8,338 nucleotides of DNA from an uncultured Clostridia bacterium (GTDB taxonomy: Bacteria > Bacillota_A > Clostridia > Oscillospirales > Acutalibacteraceae): positions 1-8,338 of the forward strand of contig CALWIE010000014.1 in assembly GCA_944380625.1 (NCBI GenBank), read 5' to 3'. Both the position numbers and the translations under genes were made by a program. The notes below the pieces were generated by a model, which worked only from the letters and a program-made list of their open reading frames with translations, did no database searches and was not told where the DNA came from. Below are positions 1-5,985 of the stretch, piece by piece (within the stretch, counting starts at the first letter, position 1; every line of letters starts with the position of its first letter).

Positions 1-48
1 GGACTGAAAATCCCCGTGTCATTGGTTCGATTCCGATCGGAGGCACCA
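1..48 (+). tRNA. tRNA-Phe (GAA), 3' part only
   Basis: The 5' half lies outside the window. What remains is most of the anticodon arm (loop CTGAAAA, anticodon GAA, 3' stem TCCCC), the short variable loop GTGTC, a five-pair T arm (ATTGG / CCGAT around TTCGATT), the 3' acceptor strand CGGAGGC, discriminator A and an encoded CCA. The anticodon-to-T-arm stretch closely resembles E. coli tRNA-Phe from memory. The short variable loop rules out Leu and Ser. The gene decodes UUU/UUC and is followed after three bases by the next tRNA, so both are probably cut from one precursor. Confidence 0.93.
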
Positions 49-51
49 TTT

Positions 52-127
52 GCGGGAGTAGCTCATCTGGTAGAGCGCCACCTTGCCAAGGTGGAGGTAG
101 CGAGTTCGAGCCTCGTCTTCCGCTCCA
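52..127 (+). tRNA. tRNA-Gly (GCC)
   Basis: This is a complete 76-base cloverleaf. The acceptor strands GCGGGAG and CTTCCGC pair with one G-U. The D arm contains AGCTCATCTGGTAGAGC. The anticodon stem CCACC/GGTGG encloses loop TTGCCAA with anticodon GCC. The T arm is GCGAG/CTCGT around TTCGAGC. Discriminator T is followed by an encoded CCA. It sits three bases after tRNA-Phe with no room for a promoter, so it is the second gene of the same transcript. It reads GGC and GGU glycine codons. Confidence 0.97.
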
Positions 128-135
128 TGAACGGG

Positions 136-171
136 AAAGACGCTTATTTTGCCATGAAGTAAGCGTCTTTT
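136..171 (+). terminator. Terminator-like hairpin inside the tRNA cluster
   Basis: An 8-bp perfect stem (GACGCTTA at 139-146 with TAAGCGTC at 160-167) has a 13-base loop. It is extended by three A-T pairs to 136-138/168-170 and followed by TTTTCTTC. It has the A-tract, stem and T-tract form of an intrinsic terminator, but the T run is short and the loop large. tRNA-Cys begins ten bases after it, which leaves no space for a new promoter in between. It may therefore be a partial terminator, an RNase processing signal or a spacer relic rather than a full stop. Confidence 0.6.
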
Positions 172-180
172 CTTCAAAGT

Positions 181-255
181 GGTGACATAGCCAAGTGGTA
201 AGGCATGGGTCTGCAAAACCCTGATTCCCCGGTTCAAATCCGGGTGTCACCTCCA
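181..255 (+). tRNA. tRNA-Cys (GCA)
   Basis: This is a complete 75-base cloverleaf. The acceptor GGTGACA/TGTCACC is perfectly paired. The D arm is GCC-AAGTGGTAA-GGC. The anticodon loop CTGCAAA carries anticodon GCA. The T arm CCCGG/CCGGG encloses TTCAAAT. Discriminator T (U73), the usual cysteine identity base, is followed by an encoded CCA. The outermost anticodon-stem pair is a T-T mismatch. It is the last tRNA of the cluster and is followed immediately by a strong terminator. Confidence 0.97.
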
Positions 256-290
256 AAAAGTCCTGGTTGTTTGCAACCGGGACTTTTTTC
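256..290 (+). terminator. Intrinsic terminator after the tRNA cluster
   Basis: A 10-bp stem (260-269 with 274-283, one G-T pair) closes on the tetraloop TTTG. It is extended outward by four A-T pairs (256-259 with 284-287) and followed by a run of six T at 284-289. This is a textbook Rho-independent terminator that begins at the base after the tRNA-Cys CCA. The next gene's ribosome site starts only about 11 bases beyond the T run. Confidence 0.93.
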
Positions 291-319
291 TTAGCATCTT
301 GGAGAGGAGAGTTGATGCT

Positions 320-1099
320 GTGCACGAGAAAAACGACCTGCTGCGGGACATTCGCTCCCTGGGAATCCGTCCGGAAGGGACCCTTCTGATCCACTCTTCC
401 ATGAAGGCCGTCGGCCCAGTGAGAGGAGGCGCGGATACCGTCCTGGACGCCTGGATGGAGTACATGAAAGAGGGGCTGCTGGTTTTTCCCACCCACACTT
501 GGAACAAGGTGGGCAAGGAGACAGATGTTTTCGATTCCCGGACCCAGCCCTCCTGCGTGGGGGTCCTTTCGGAGCTGTTCCGCAAGCGCCCAGGGGTGCT
601 GCGCTCTTTGCACCCCACTCATTCGGTGGCAGCCTGGGGAAAGGATGCTGGGGAGTATGTGTCTGGCGAGGAAAAAATGGACTCCCCGCTGCCCAGGGAG
701 GGTTGCTGGGGAAAGCTGCTGGACCGGGACGCGGACATTCTCTTTTTGGGCTGCACCCTGCGTTCTAACACCTTCATCCACGGGGTGGAGGAATGGAACC
801 ACATCCCGGACCGGGTCAGCTCCTGGACCACCCCCTTGACCTTGATCGGCCGGGAAGGGGAGGAGTACCACGTGGACATGCACCGCCACCATTGCGAAGC
901 CCGGGACGATGTCTCGGAAAACTACGGGAAGCTGGAAGCTCCCTTCCGCCGGCTGGGGGCCATCCGGTATGGAAAATTCGGAGACGCCTGGTGCGTCCTG
1001 GGAAACGCCCGGAAAATGAACGAGATCGCCTCCCGCCTGCTGGAAAAGGAACCCAACCTTTTCCTCAGCGAAGAAGCGATCCCGGGGGATTGGTATTGA
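320..1099 (+). CDS. AAC(3)-family N-acetyltransferase
   Basis: Proteins of this family transfer acetyl from acetyl-CoA to an amine, classically the 3-amino group of aminoglycosides; other members act on other substrates. The 259-residue product matches the family's usual 260-270 residues. Recognisable blocks are LLIHSSMKAVGPVRGG (about 22-37), FPTHTW (56-61), PGVLRSLHPTHSVAAWG (91-107) and the LFLGC...NTFIHGVEEW region (141-159), in which H154 and E158 resemble the conserved family His/Glu pair. I chose GTG 320 because GGAGAGGAG at 301-309 lies 10 bases upstream. A TTG at 299 would add seven residues but lies before that ribosome site, and the ATG at 315 is out of frame. The gene follows the tRNA terminator directly and converges on metH, with 14 bases between the stop codons. 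The family call is firm. Antibiotic resistance is not shown: many Firmicutes carry chromosomal members such as YokD whose role is unclear. Confidence 0.88.
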   Translation: MHEKNDLLRDIRSLGIRPEGTLLIHSSMKAVGPVRGGADTVLDAWMEYMKEGLLVFPTHTWNKVGKETDVFDSRTQPSCVGVLSELFRKRPGVLRSLHPTHSVAAWGKDAGEYVSGEEKMDSPLPREGCWGKLLDRDADILFLGCTLRSNTFIHGVEEWNHIPDRVSSWTTPLTLIGREGEEYHVDMHRHHCEARDDVSENYGKLEAPFRRLGAIRYGKFGDAWCVLGNARKMNEIASRLLEKEPNLFLSEEAIPGDWY

Positions 1100-1113
1100 C
1101 CTGTAATGGGGCA

Positions 1114-3492
1114 TTAAAGGGTTTCCGCCAGCTCTGTGGCGTAGCGCACAGAGGCCATGGCGTCTGTGCCGTAAAAGTCCGCGCCGATGCTGTCGGCGTA
1201 TTCCTGGGTGAGCACTGCGCCGCCCACCATCACTTTGACGCCGGGGGCCTCCCGGCGCAGCAGTTCAATTGTCTCCCGCATACTCACCACCGTGGTGGTC
1301 ATCAGCGCGCTCAGCCCAACCAGCTGGGCGCTTTCTTTTTGCACGGCTTCTAGGACTGCCTGGGGAGCCACATCCTTGCCCAGGTCAACGACCCGGAACC
1401 CGTAGTTTTCCAAAAGGACCTTCACGATGTTTTTCCCAATATCGTGGACGTCCCCCTTCACCGTAGCGATGACAATGGTAAGCTTCCCCCGTTTACTGTC
1501 TTCTTGCCCCCCCAAGTGGGCCTTGATCACCTCAAAGGCGGCCTTTGCCGCTTCGGCGCTCATCAGCAGCTGGGGGAGGAACAGGGTCTTTTTCTCAAAA
1601 CGATCTCCCACCGCGTCCAGCCCGGGGACAATCTCCTCGTTTATGAGCTCCAGGCCGGACCGCTTGCAGACCGCTTCCTCCGCCGCCTTCTGGGCCGCGT
1701 CCTTCAGTCCCCGTTCCACGGCCTGTCTCAGGGTGTAACCGGCCTGAGCTTTCTCCTGGGCAGGACCGCCGGCCGGTTCTTGGCCGTAGGCCTCAATATA
1801 GGCCATACAATTTTTGTCCCAGCCGGAGAGGACGCAGTAGGCCCGGTAGGCCTGCATCATGGCGCTGGACTTGGGGTTCATAATCGCAGCGCCCAAGCCC
1901 CGCTGCAAGGCCATCAGGAAGAAGGCAGAGGTGATATTTTCCCGTTGAGGGAGCCCGAAGGAGACGTTGGAGACCCCCAGGGAGGTCTTCACACCCAGCT
2001 CCTCCTGGATCAGGGAGAGGGCCTCCAGGGTGACGGAGGCGGCGTCCTGGCCGGCGCTGACAGCCATGGTCAGCGGGTCGATGATCACTTCCCGGCGGGG
2101 GATGCCCCAACCCTCTGCGGCCTCCACGATCCGCCGGGCGGCCTCCAGGCGGCCCTGGGCCGTCTCCGGGATCCCCTCTTCGGTGATGGTAAGACCGATT
2201 ACAACGCCCCCGTACTTTTTCACCAGGGGGAGCACCGCCTGCAGGGAGGACTCCTTGGCGGTGACGGAGTTGACCAGGGCTTTTCCGTTGTACCGCCGCA
2301 GGGCCCGCTCCATGGTGACAGGGTCGGAGGTGTCGATCTGGAGGGGAAGAGGGGAGACCGCCTGCAGTTCCCCGATGACCTCCTCCATGAGGGCGGGCTC
2401 ATCGATCTCCGGCAGGCCCACGTTCACGTCCAGCACATGGGCCCCCGCGTCCTGCTGGGCGATGCCCTCCCGCAGGAGGTAGGGGATGTCGTGGTCCCGC
2501 AGGGCCTGTTTGAATTTGGGTTTCCCCGTGGGGTTGATCCGCTCTCCGATGATGACGGGCTCCCTGCCAAACTCCACCCAGCGCAGGCCAGAGGTGACCA
2601 CCGTGCGCTCCATCTGGGGAAGGGGGGCGCAGGAAAGGTTCTCACAGGCCCTGACGGTCTTGCGGATGTGCTCGGGAGTGGTGCCGCAGCAGCCGCCTAC
2701 CACCCAAGCCCCTTCCTGGACGATCTCCGCCATCCAGGAGGCAAATTCCTCCGGGCCCACATCGTAGCAGGTTTTTCCCTCCCGTTCCACCGGCAGCCCG
2801 GCGTTGGGGTTGACCACCAGGGGCAGGGAGGTGCATCTGCGCAGCTCTTTTAAAAGGGCTGCCATTTGCTTGGGGCCCAGGCCGCAGTTGAGGCCGATGG
2901 CGTCTGCGCCCAGGCCCTCCAATACAGCGGCGGCGGTCATCAGATCCCCGCCTGTCAAAAGCTTTCCGTCTTGGTCGAAGGTCATGGTGACAAACACCGG
3001 CAGGGAAGAGGCCTCCTTTGCCGCCAGCAGGGCGGCCTTGGCCTCGTAGACGTCGCTCATGGTCTCGATGAGGATTCCGTCTGCGCCGGCCTCCACGCCG
3101 GCTTCCACCATTTCCCGGAATGTGGAGACCGCCTCCTCAAAGTCCAGTTCCCCCAGGGGCTTTAAAAGCTTCCCTGTGGGGCCCATGTCCAAAAAGACCT
3201 CTCGCTCTGCCTGTTTGGCCAGCCGGATGCCGGCGGAGACCACCTCTTTCACCGTGTGCCCGGTGCCCGCCAGCTTGAAGCGGTTGGCCCCAAAGGTGTT
3301 GGCCTTGAGGAAATCGGCCCCTGCCCCGGCATAGTCCCGGTGAATGGCGGCTATTTCCTCCCCTCGTGTCAGGTTCCACAGCTCGGGGAGCTCCCCGGGC
3401 CCAAGCCCCATGGCCTGGAGAGTGGTGCCCATGGCTCCGTCAAAAAACAACACGGACCGGCCCAGCTTATCCATCAGCCCATTCACGTACAT
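1114..3492 (-). CDS. metH: B12-dependent methionine synthase, without reactivation domain
   Basis: This cytosolic enzyme moves the methyl group of 5-methyltetrahydrofolate through cobalamin to homocysteine, making methionine. Domains, numbered from ATG 3492 (792 residues): homocysteine-binding barrel at about 10-290, starting LFFDGAMGTT, with zinc ligands C203 (GLNCG) and C268-C269 (GGCCGTT); pterin barrel at about 300-570 with GERINPTGK (316-324) and DVNVGLPEID; cobalamin cap at about 580-665; Rossmann B12 domain at about 670-792 with DVHDIG (681-686), whose H683 is the expected lower cobalt ligand, then GLSALMTTT and MVGGA. The roughly 330-residue AdoMet-binding reactivation domain of E. 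coli MetH (about 1,230 residues) is absent; the upstream gene supplies it. AGGAGG at 3501-3496 precedes ATG 3492 by only 3 bases and GTG 3486 by 9, so GTG 3486 is a real alternative; ATG 3474 has no good ribosome site. The start overlaps the end of the upstream gene by about 26 bases, suggesting translational coupling. Confidence 0.96.
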   Translation of the reverse strand: MYVNGLMDKLGRSVLFFDGAMGTTLQAMGLGPGELPELWNLTRGEEIAAIHRDYAGAGADFLKANTFGANRFKLAGTGHTVKEVVSAGIRLAKQAEREVFLDMGPTGKLLKPLGELDFEEAVSTFREMVEAGVEAGADGILIETMSDVYEAKAALLAAKEASSLPVFVTMTFDQDGKLLTGGDLMTAAAVLEGLGADAIGLNCGLGPKQMAALLKELRRCTSLPLVVNPNAGLPVEREGKTCYDVGPEEFASWMAEIVQEGAWVVGGCCGTTPEHIRKTVRACENLSCAPLPQMERTVVTSGLRWVEFGREPVIIGERINPTGKPKFKQALRDHDIPYLLREGIAQQDAGAHVLDVNVGLPEIDEPALMEEVIGELQAVSPLPLQIDTSDPVTMERALRRYNGKALVNSVTAKESSLQAVLPLVKKYGGVVIGLTITEEGIPETAQGRLEAARRIVEAAEGWGIPRREVIIDPLTMAVSAGQDAASVTLEALSLIQEELGVKTSLGVSNVSFGLPQRENITSAFFLMALQRGLGAAIMNPKSSAMMQAYRAYCVLSGWDKNCMAYIEAYGQEPAGGPAQEKAQAGYTLRQAVERGLKDAAQKAAEEAVCKRSGLELINEEIVPGLDAVGDRFEKKTLFLPQLLMSAEAAKAAFEVIKAHLGGQEDSKRGKLTIVIATVKGDVHDIGKNIVKVLLENYGFRVVDLGKDVAPQAVLEAVQKESAQLVGLSALMTTTVVSMRETIELLRREAPGVKVMVGGAVLTQEYADSIGADFYGTDAMASVRYATELAETL

Positions 3493-4144
3493 TCTCCTCC
3501 TTTTTTTCACTTGCCCCGCCCTTGCGGAAAGGGCACTCCGCCGCCAAACAGGTCATGCACTTCCCCACGTGGCACAGGGAGGGGTCTAAAGACACCCCCA
3601 CTACCGCCGTGATGGACTTCAGGGGAAGCATCAAACAGTTTTCCGTCAAGGTGATCCCCGTGCGCTTGGGGACTTCCAGCGCCTGGAAGATAAAGCGCTG
3701 GTTTTCCAGGGAGAAATCCCCGTATCCCGGGCTGTAGCGGGGGCGCAGATAGAGTCCCCTCTCCCTGGCCCAAGCCTCCATGGGCTCCTGGGCGGCGTCC
3801 GCCTGCTCTTCGGTGTAGGCGGCGGCGCAGGCCTGGAGCACAGGCACCAGAGGAACCTCCACCAGCTGATACCGCTTGATGAGGGCGTCCACCTCGGGCC
3901 CCAGGGTAAAGGCGAAAAGAAAAGCCTCCCGGCAGCCCCGCAAGTGGTCCGAGAGGTCCCGGCTGGGCAAAAACTGCCCACCCAAGACGACCCCTTTCTC
4001 CTCCACGGAGAGGGAAAAGCGCTTCCATACGGACCGGGGATGAGAGGCCTTTTCGATCTCCCTCTGGGCCCGCTGAATCATGGCGTCCAGCACAGGGCTG
4101 CTGGAGGCCCCTCCCAAATAGCGCAGGACTTCTCCCTTGTCCAT
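3467..4144 (-). CDS. Methionine synthase activation-domain protein
   Basis: This 225-residue protein corresponds to the C-terminal reactivation module of full-length MetH (Met_synt_B12 family), which binds AdoMet and remethylates cobalamin that has been oxidised to the inactive form. The key block is RYSPGYGDFS at 136-145, comparable to the R-x-x-PGY AdoMet-binding motif of E. coli MetH, followed by LPLKSITAVVGVSLD at 173-187, another family hallmark. The C-terminus carries four cysteines, C191, C196, C199 and C204 (C-x4-C-x2-C-x4-C), then a charged tail. The family and its position between metF and metH make the in-trans role convincing; the electron donor cannot be read from the sequence. 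The ATG at 4144 has GGAGGA about 9 bases upstream. The gap from the metF stop is 25 bases, and the stop at 3467 lies inside the 5' end of metH. Confidence 0.9.
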   Translation of the reverse strand: MDKGEVLRYLGGASSSPVLDAMIQRAQREIEKASHPRSVWKRFSLSVEEKGVVLGGQFLPSRDLSDHLRGCREAFLFAFTLGPEVDALIKRYQLVEVPLVPVLQACAAAYTEEQADAAQEPMEAWARERGLYLRPRYSPGYGDFSLENQRFIFQALEVPKRTGITLTENCLMLPLKSITAVVGVSLDPSLCHVGKCMTCLAAECPFRKGGASEKKEENVREWADG

Positions 4145-4169
4145 GTCCCCTTCCTCCCTGTAGAGCGCC

Positions 4170-5030
4170 TCAGCGCAGGATATAGCTCAGGTTTTCCACG
4201 ATCTTGGCCGCTGTCTTCGGGCGGTTCATGGTGTAGAGGTGGATGTACCGAACGCCGTTGGCGATCAGGTCGATAATCTGCTCTGTGGCGTAGGCGATGC
4301 CCGCCTGTTCCATCGCCAGGGGGTCGTTGGAAAACTTGTCTGCGATGGCTTTGAACCGGGGCGGGAGCATGGCGCCGGAGAGTTCACAGCTGCGCTTGAT
4401 CTGCTTGGCGTTGATCACCGGCATGATCCCCGGGATCACAGGCACCTGGATACCCACGGCCATCACCCGGTACAGAAAATTGTAGTACACGTTGTTGTCA
4501 AAAAACATCTGCGTGGTGAGAAAATCACACCCGGCGTCCACTTTTTCTTTCAAAAAGGCGATGTCGTCCTCCTTGTGCTCGCACTCCACATGCCCTTCGG
4601 GGTAGCAGGCTCCCCCCACGCAAAAGTCCCCCTGGGCCTTGATGTCCTGGATCAGCTGGATGGCATAGGTGTAGGGCCCGGGGACGTACTCCTTGGGAAG
4701 GTCCCCCCGCAGGGCCAAAATGTTTTCGATCCCCTGGGCCTTCAGCTCCGAAAGGCGCTGGCGGATGTCCTCCTTGGTGGCGTCGCAGCAGGTGAGGTGG
4801 GCCAGGGCGGGGATATGGCAGGAGTTTTGTATATAAGAGGCCACCTCCACCGTCTTTTTAGAGGTGCTTCCTCCCGCACCGTAGGTCACGCTGATGAAGT
4901 CCACCCCCAGGGCCTGGATGGCGTCCACGGTTTCAAACACCCGGTGAAACTCCCCGTCTTTTTTCGGGGGGAATATCTCACAGGAGAACGTCACTTTATC
5001 GCGCTGCTGAAGCAGGTCTTTGATTTTCAC
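4170..5030 (-). CDS. metF: Methylenetetrahydrofolate reductase
   Basis: This FAD enzyme reduces 5,10-methylenetetrahydrofolate to 5-methyltetrahydrofolate, the methyl donor for MetH two genes downstream. The 286-residue TIM-barrel protein has the usual bacterial length. Visible motifs are SCEIFPPK at 16-23 (E18 is the expected catalytic Glu, E28 in E. coli), VTYGAGGS at 48-55, ALRGD at 106-110 (D110 equivalent to the FAD-contacting Asp), TQMFFDN at 173-179 (folate-contacting Gln) and HLYTMNR at 264-270. I chose GTG 5030 because AGGAGAGGA lies about 11 bases upstream and the family's N-terminus begins just there. The open frame continues to an ATG at 5144, but that would add 38 unrelated residues and run through the likely promoter. 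It is the first gene of the metF-activator-metH operon. No MetV-type zinc-cysteine partner gene is present nearby. Confidence 0.96.
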   Translation of the reverse strand: MKIKDLLQQRDKVTFSCEIFPPKKDGEFHRVFETVDAIQALGVDFISVTYGAGGSTSKKTVEVASYIQNSCHIPALAHLTCCDATKEDIRQRLSELKAQGIENILALRGDLPKEYVPGPYTYAIQLIQDIKAQGDFCVGGACYPEGHVECEHKEDDIAFLKEKVDAGCDFLTTQMFFDNNVYYNFLYRVMAVGIQVPVIPGIMPVINAKQIKRSCELSGAMLPPRFKAIADKFSNDPLAMEQAGIAYATEQIIDLIANGVRYIHLYTMNRPKTAAKIVENLSYILR

Positions 5031-5086
5031 AGGGCATCCGTCCTCTCCTAGTAAATTTCCCAAATGCACAGAATCAGAATAAAACC

Positions 5087-5110
5087 GTACAGAATTGTAC
5101 CTATTGTACC
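5087..5110. repeat. Tandem and inverted GTAC repeats at the metF promoter
   Basis: ATTGTACC occurs twice in direct orientation (5094-5101 and 5103-5110, period 9). The first copy also forms an inverted repeat with GTACA at 5087-5091 (GTACA-gaat-TGTAC, 5087-5100). The repeats cover the likely -10 element and start site of metF and lie in the 154-base divergent gap to cwlD. This could be an operator or merely duplicated -10 sequences; the regulator is unknown. Confidence 0.45.
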
Positions 5111-5131
5111 ATGATAAAGGGGAATTGAAAA
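5094..5131 (-). promoter_or_regulatory. Likely sigma-A promoter of the metF operon, with tandem repeat
   Basis: Read on the minus strand, TTTTCA (5131-5126; 4 of 6 matches to TTGACA) is followed after exactly 17 bases by TACAAT (5108-5103; 5 of 6 to TATAAT). This would start transcription near 5096, giving a leader of about 65 bases before GTG 5030. The octamer GGTACAAT occurs twice with one base between (5110-5103 and 5101-5094), so a second possible -10 lies nine bases downstream. The short leader shows no SAM or cobalamin riboswitch fold that I can recognise. Regulation is therefore probably by a protein or not apparent. Confidence 0.5.
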
Positions 5132-5132
5132 G

Positions 5133-5158
5133 GGAATACCCCAAAATCTTTTGACATA
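5133..5158 (+). promoter_or_regulatory. Possible sporulation-type promoter of cwlD
   Basis: On the plus strand, GGAATA (5133-5138) and CATA (5155-5158) are separated by 16 bases. This is a loose match to sigma-G (TGAATA, 17-18, CATACTA) or sigma-E (ATA, about 16, CATA...) promoters. The predicted start near 5165 would leave about a 20-base leader containing the GGAGG ribosome site. No sigma-A promoter with proper spacing is visible for this gene. B. subtilis cwlD is known to be sporulation-controlled, which favours the reading, but the match is weak and could be chance. Confidence 0.3.
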
Positions 5159-5184
5159 AGCCTGTGGGTGGGAGGTGGTGCCCT

Positions 5185-5913
5185 ATGGGGAAAAAACTGG
5201 CGTTTTGGGGGATGTTCTGGGCGGCTTTGGCCCTGTTTGTCCTTCAGACCATGGAGGCCTTTGGCGTGGTGGCTTTCCACGCGGATTTCTTTGAAAAAAA
5301 GCCCACCGTTGTGGTGGATCCAGGGCACGGCGGGGAGGACGGCGGGGCGGTGGGCGTAAACGGCCTGGTGGAAAAGGACGTGAACCTGGCCATTGCGCTG
5401 GAGCTGAAAAGCCTGCTGGAAGCCCATTTATTCCCTGTGGTACTGGTGCGGGACGGGGATTATTCCGTGGGGGACCAAGAGCTCCCCACAGTGGCGGAGA
5501 GAAAGCGGTCCGATACAAAAAACCGGGTGCGGCTGCTGGAGGAGACAGGGGAGTGCCTGCTTGTCAGCATCCATCAGAATTACTTTACCCAGGGACAGTA
5601 CAAGGGGGCCCAGGTCTTTTACTCACCCAACCGGCCGGAGAGCGCCATCCTGGCAGAAGCCATTCGCCAGAGTGTGGTGGCCTCTCTGCAGCCGGAGAAC
5701 ACCCGGCAGAACAAGGAGGCCGGGGAGGAGATCTACCTGCTGGACCGGTGTCCGGTGCCCGGCGTGCTGGTGGAGTGCGGGTTCCTATCCAACCCGGAAG
5801 AGGCAGCTCTATTGGGTGACGGGGCGTATCAAAAGGATATGGCGGCAGCCATTTACAACGGCATTGTGAATTATCTGGAGCAGCAGGGAGGAGGGGAGAC
5901 AGTTTCCCACTAA
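5185..5913 (+). CDS. cwlD: N-acetylmuramoyl-L-alanine amidase, CwlD-like
   Basis: Zinc amidase_3 family enzyme that cuts the bond between N-acetylmuramic acid and L-alanine. CwlD does this during spore formation as the first step of muramic-delta-lactam production in cortex peptidoglycan, which marks the cortex for germination enzymes. The 242-residue protein has a single N-terminal hydrophobic segment at about 5-21 (uncleaved anchor or signal), then a catalytic domain from about 41. Expected zinc ligands are H48 (DPGHGGEDGG), E63 (LVEKD) and H130 (SIHQN), with catalytic Glu E197 (LVECGFLSNPEE). ERKRSDTKNRVRLLE and YKGAQVFYS closely follow the B. subtilis CwlD pattern from memory, and the length is near its 237 residues. 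The ATG at 5185 has GGAGG nine bases upstream; a GTG at 5164 would precede that site. It is divergent from metF and 72 bases upstream of radA. A vegetative amidase is possible but less likely. Confidence 0.86.
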   Translation: MGKKLAFWGMFWAALALFVLQTMEAFGVVAFHADFFEKKPTVVVDPGHGGEDGGAVGVNGLVEKDVNLAIALELKSLLEAHLFPVVLVRDGDYSVGDQELPTVAERKRSDTKNRVRLLEETGECLLVSIHQNYFTQGQYKGAQVFYSPNRPESAILAEAIRQSVVASLQPENTRQNKEAGEEIYLLDRCPVPGVLVECGFLSNPEEAALLGDGAYQKDMAAAIYNGIVNYLEQQGGGETVSH

Positions 5914-5940
5914 TGGGGGCTTCTGCAAAAACCTCTTTTG

Positions 5941-5949
5941 TGGTATAAT
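5941..5949 (+). promoter_or_regulatory. Extended -10 promoter of radA
   Basis: TGGTATAAT is a perfect TATAAT (5944-5949) with the TGn extension. The hexamer 17 bases upstream, TTCTGC at 5921-5926, is a poor -35, which an extended -10 can tolerate. Transcription would start near 5956, about 30 bases before the GTG start of radA. Confidence 0.7.
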
Positions 5950-5985
5950 CTAAAGGAAATAAAAAAGGATGGGGCGAAAAGAGTC

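Noticed and set aside
1..300. Integration site of a mobile element at the tRNA cluster
   Set aside because: No repeat of a tRNA 3' end is visible downstream, and the tyrosine recombinase lies more than 7 kb away behind housekeeping genes.
1100..1113. Bidirectional terminator between the AAC(3)-like gene and metH
   Set aside because: The gap is only 14 bases, and no stem with a T tract is visible there.
1444..2853. Long 469-codon open frame on the plus strand opposite metH
   Set aside because: It lies wholly antisense to a gene with clear MetH domains, its translation is low-complexity Gly/Leu/Asp/His-rich with no recognisable domain, and GC-rich codon bias explains it.
5031..5144. Upstream extension of metF to ATG 5144
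   Set aside because: The extra 38 residues do not resemble MetF, and they would be encoded over the likely promoter and its repeats; GTG 5030 has a ribosome site and a family-like N-terminus.
5151..5156. TTGACA as a sigma-A -35 box for cwlD
   Set aside because: No -10-like hexamer is found 16-18 bases downstream; that position is GC-rich and overlaps the ribosome site.
5031..5160. SAM or cobalamin riboswitch before the methionine operon
   Set aside because: The leader after the likely start site is only about 65 bases, and no conserved SAM-box or B12-box core was recognised.
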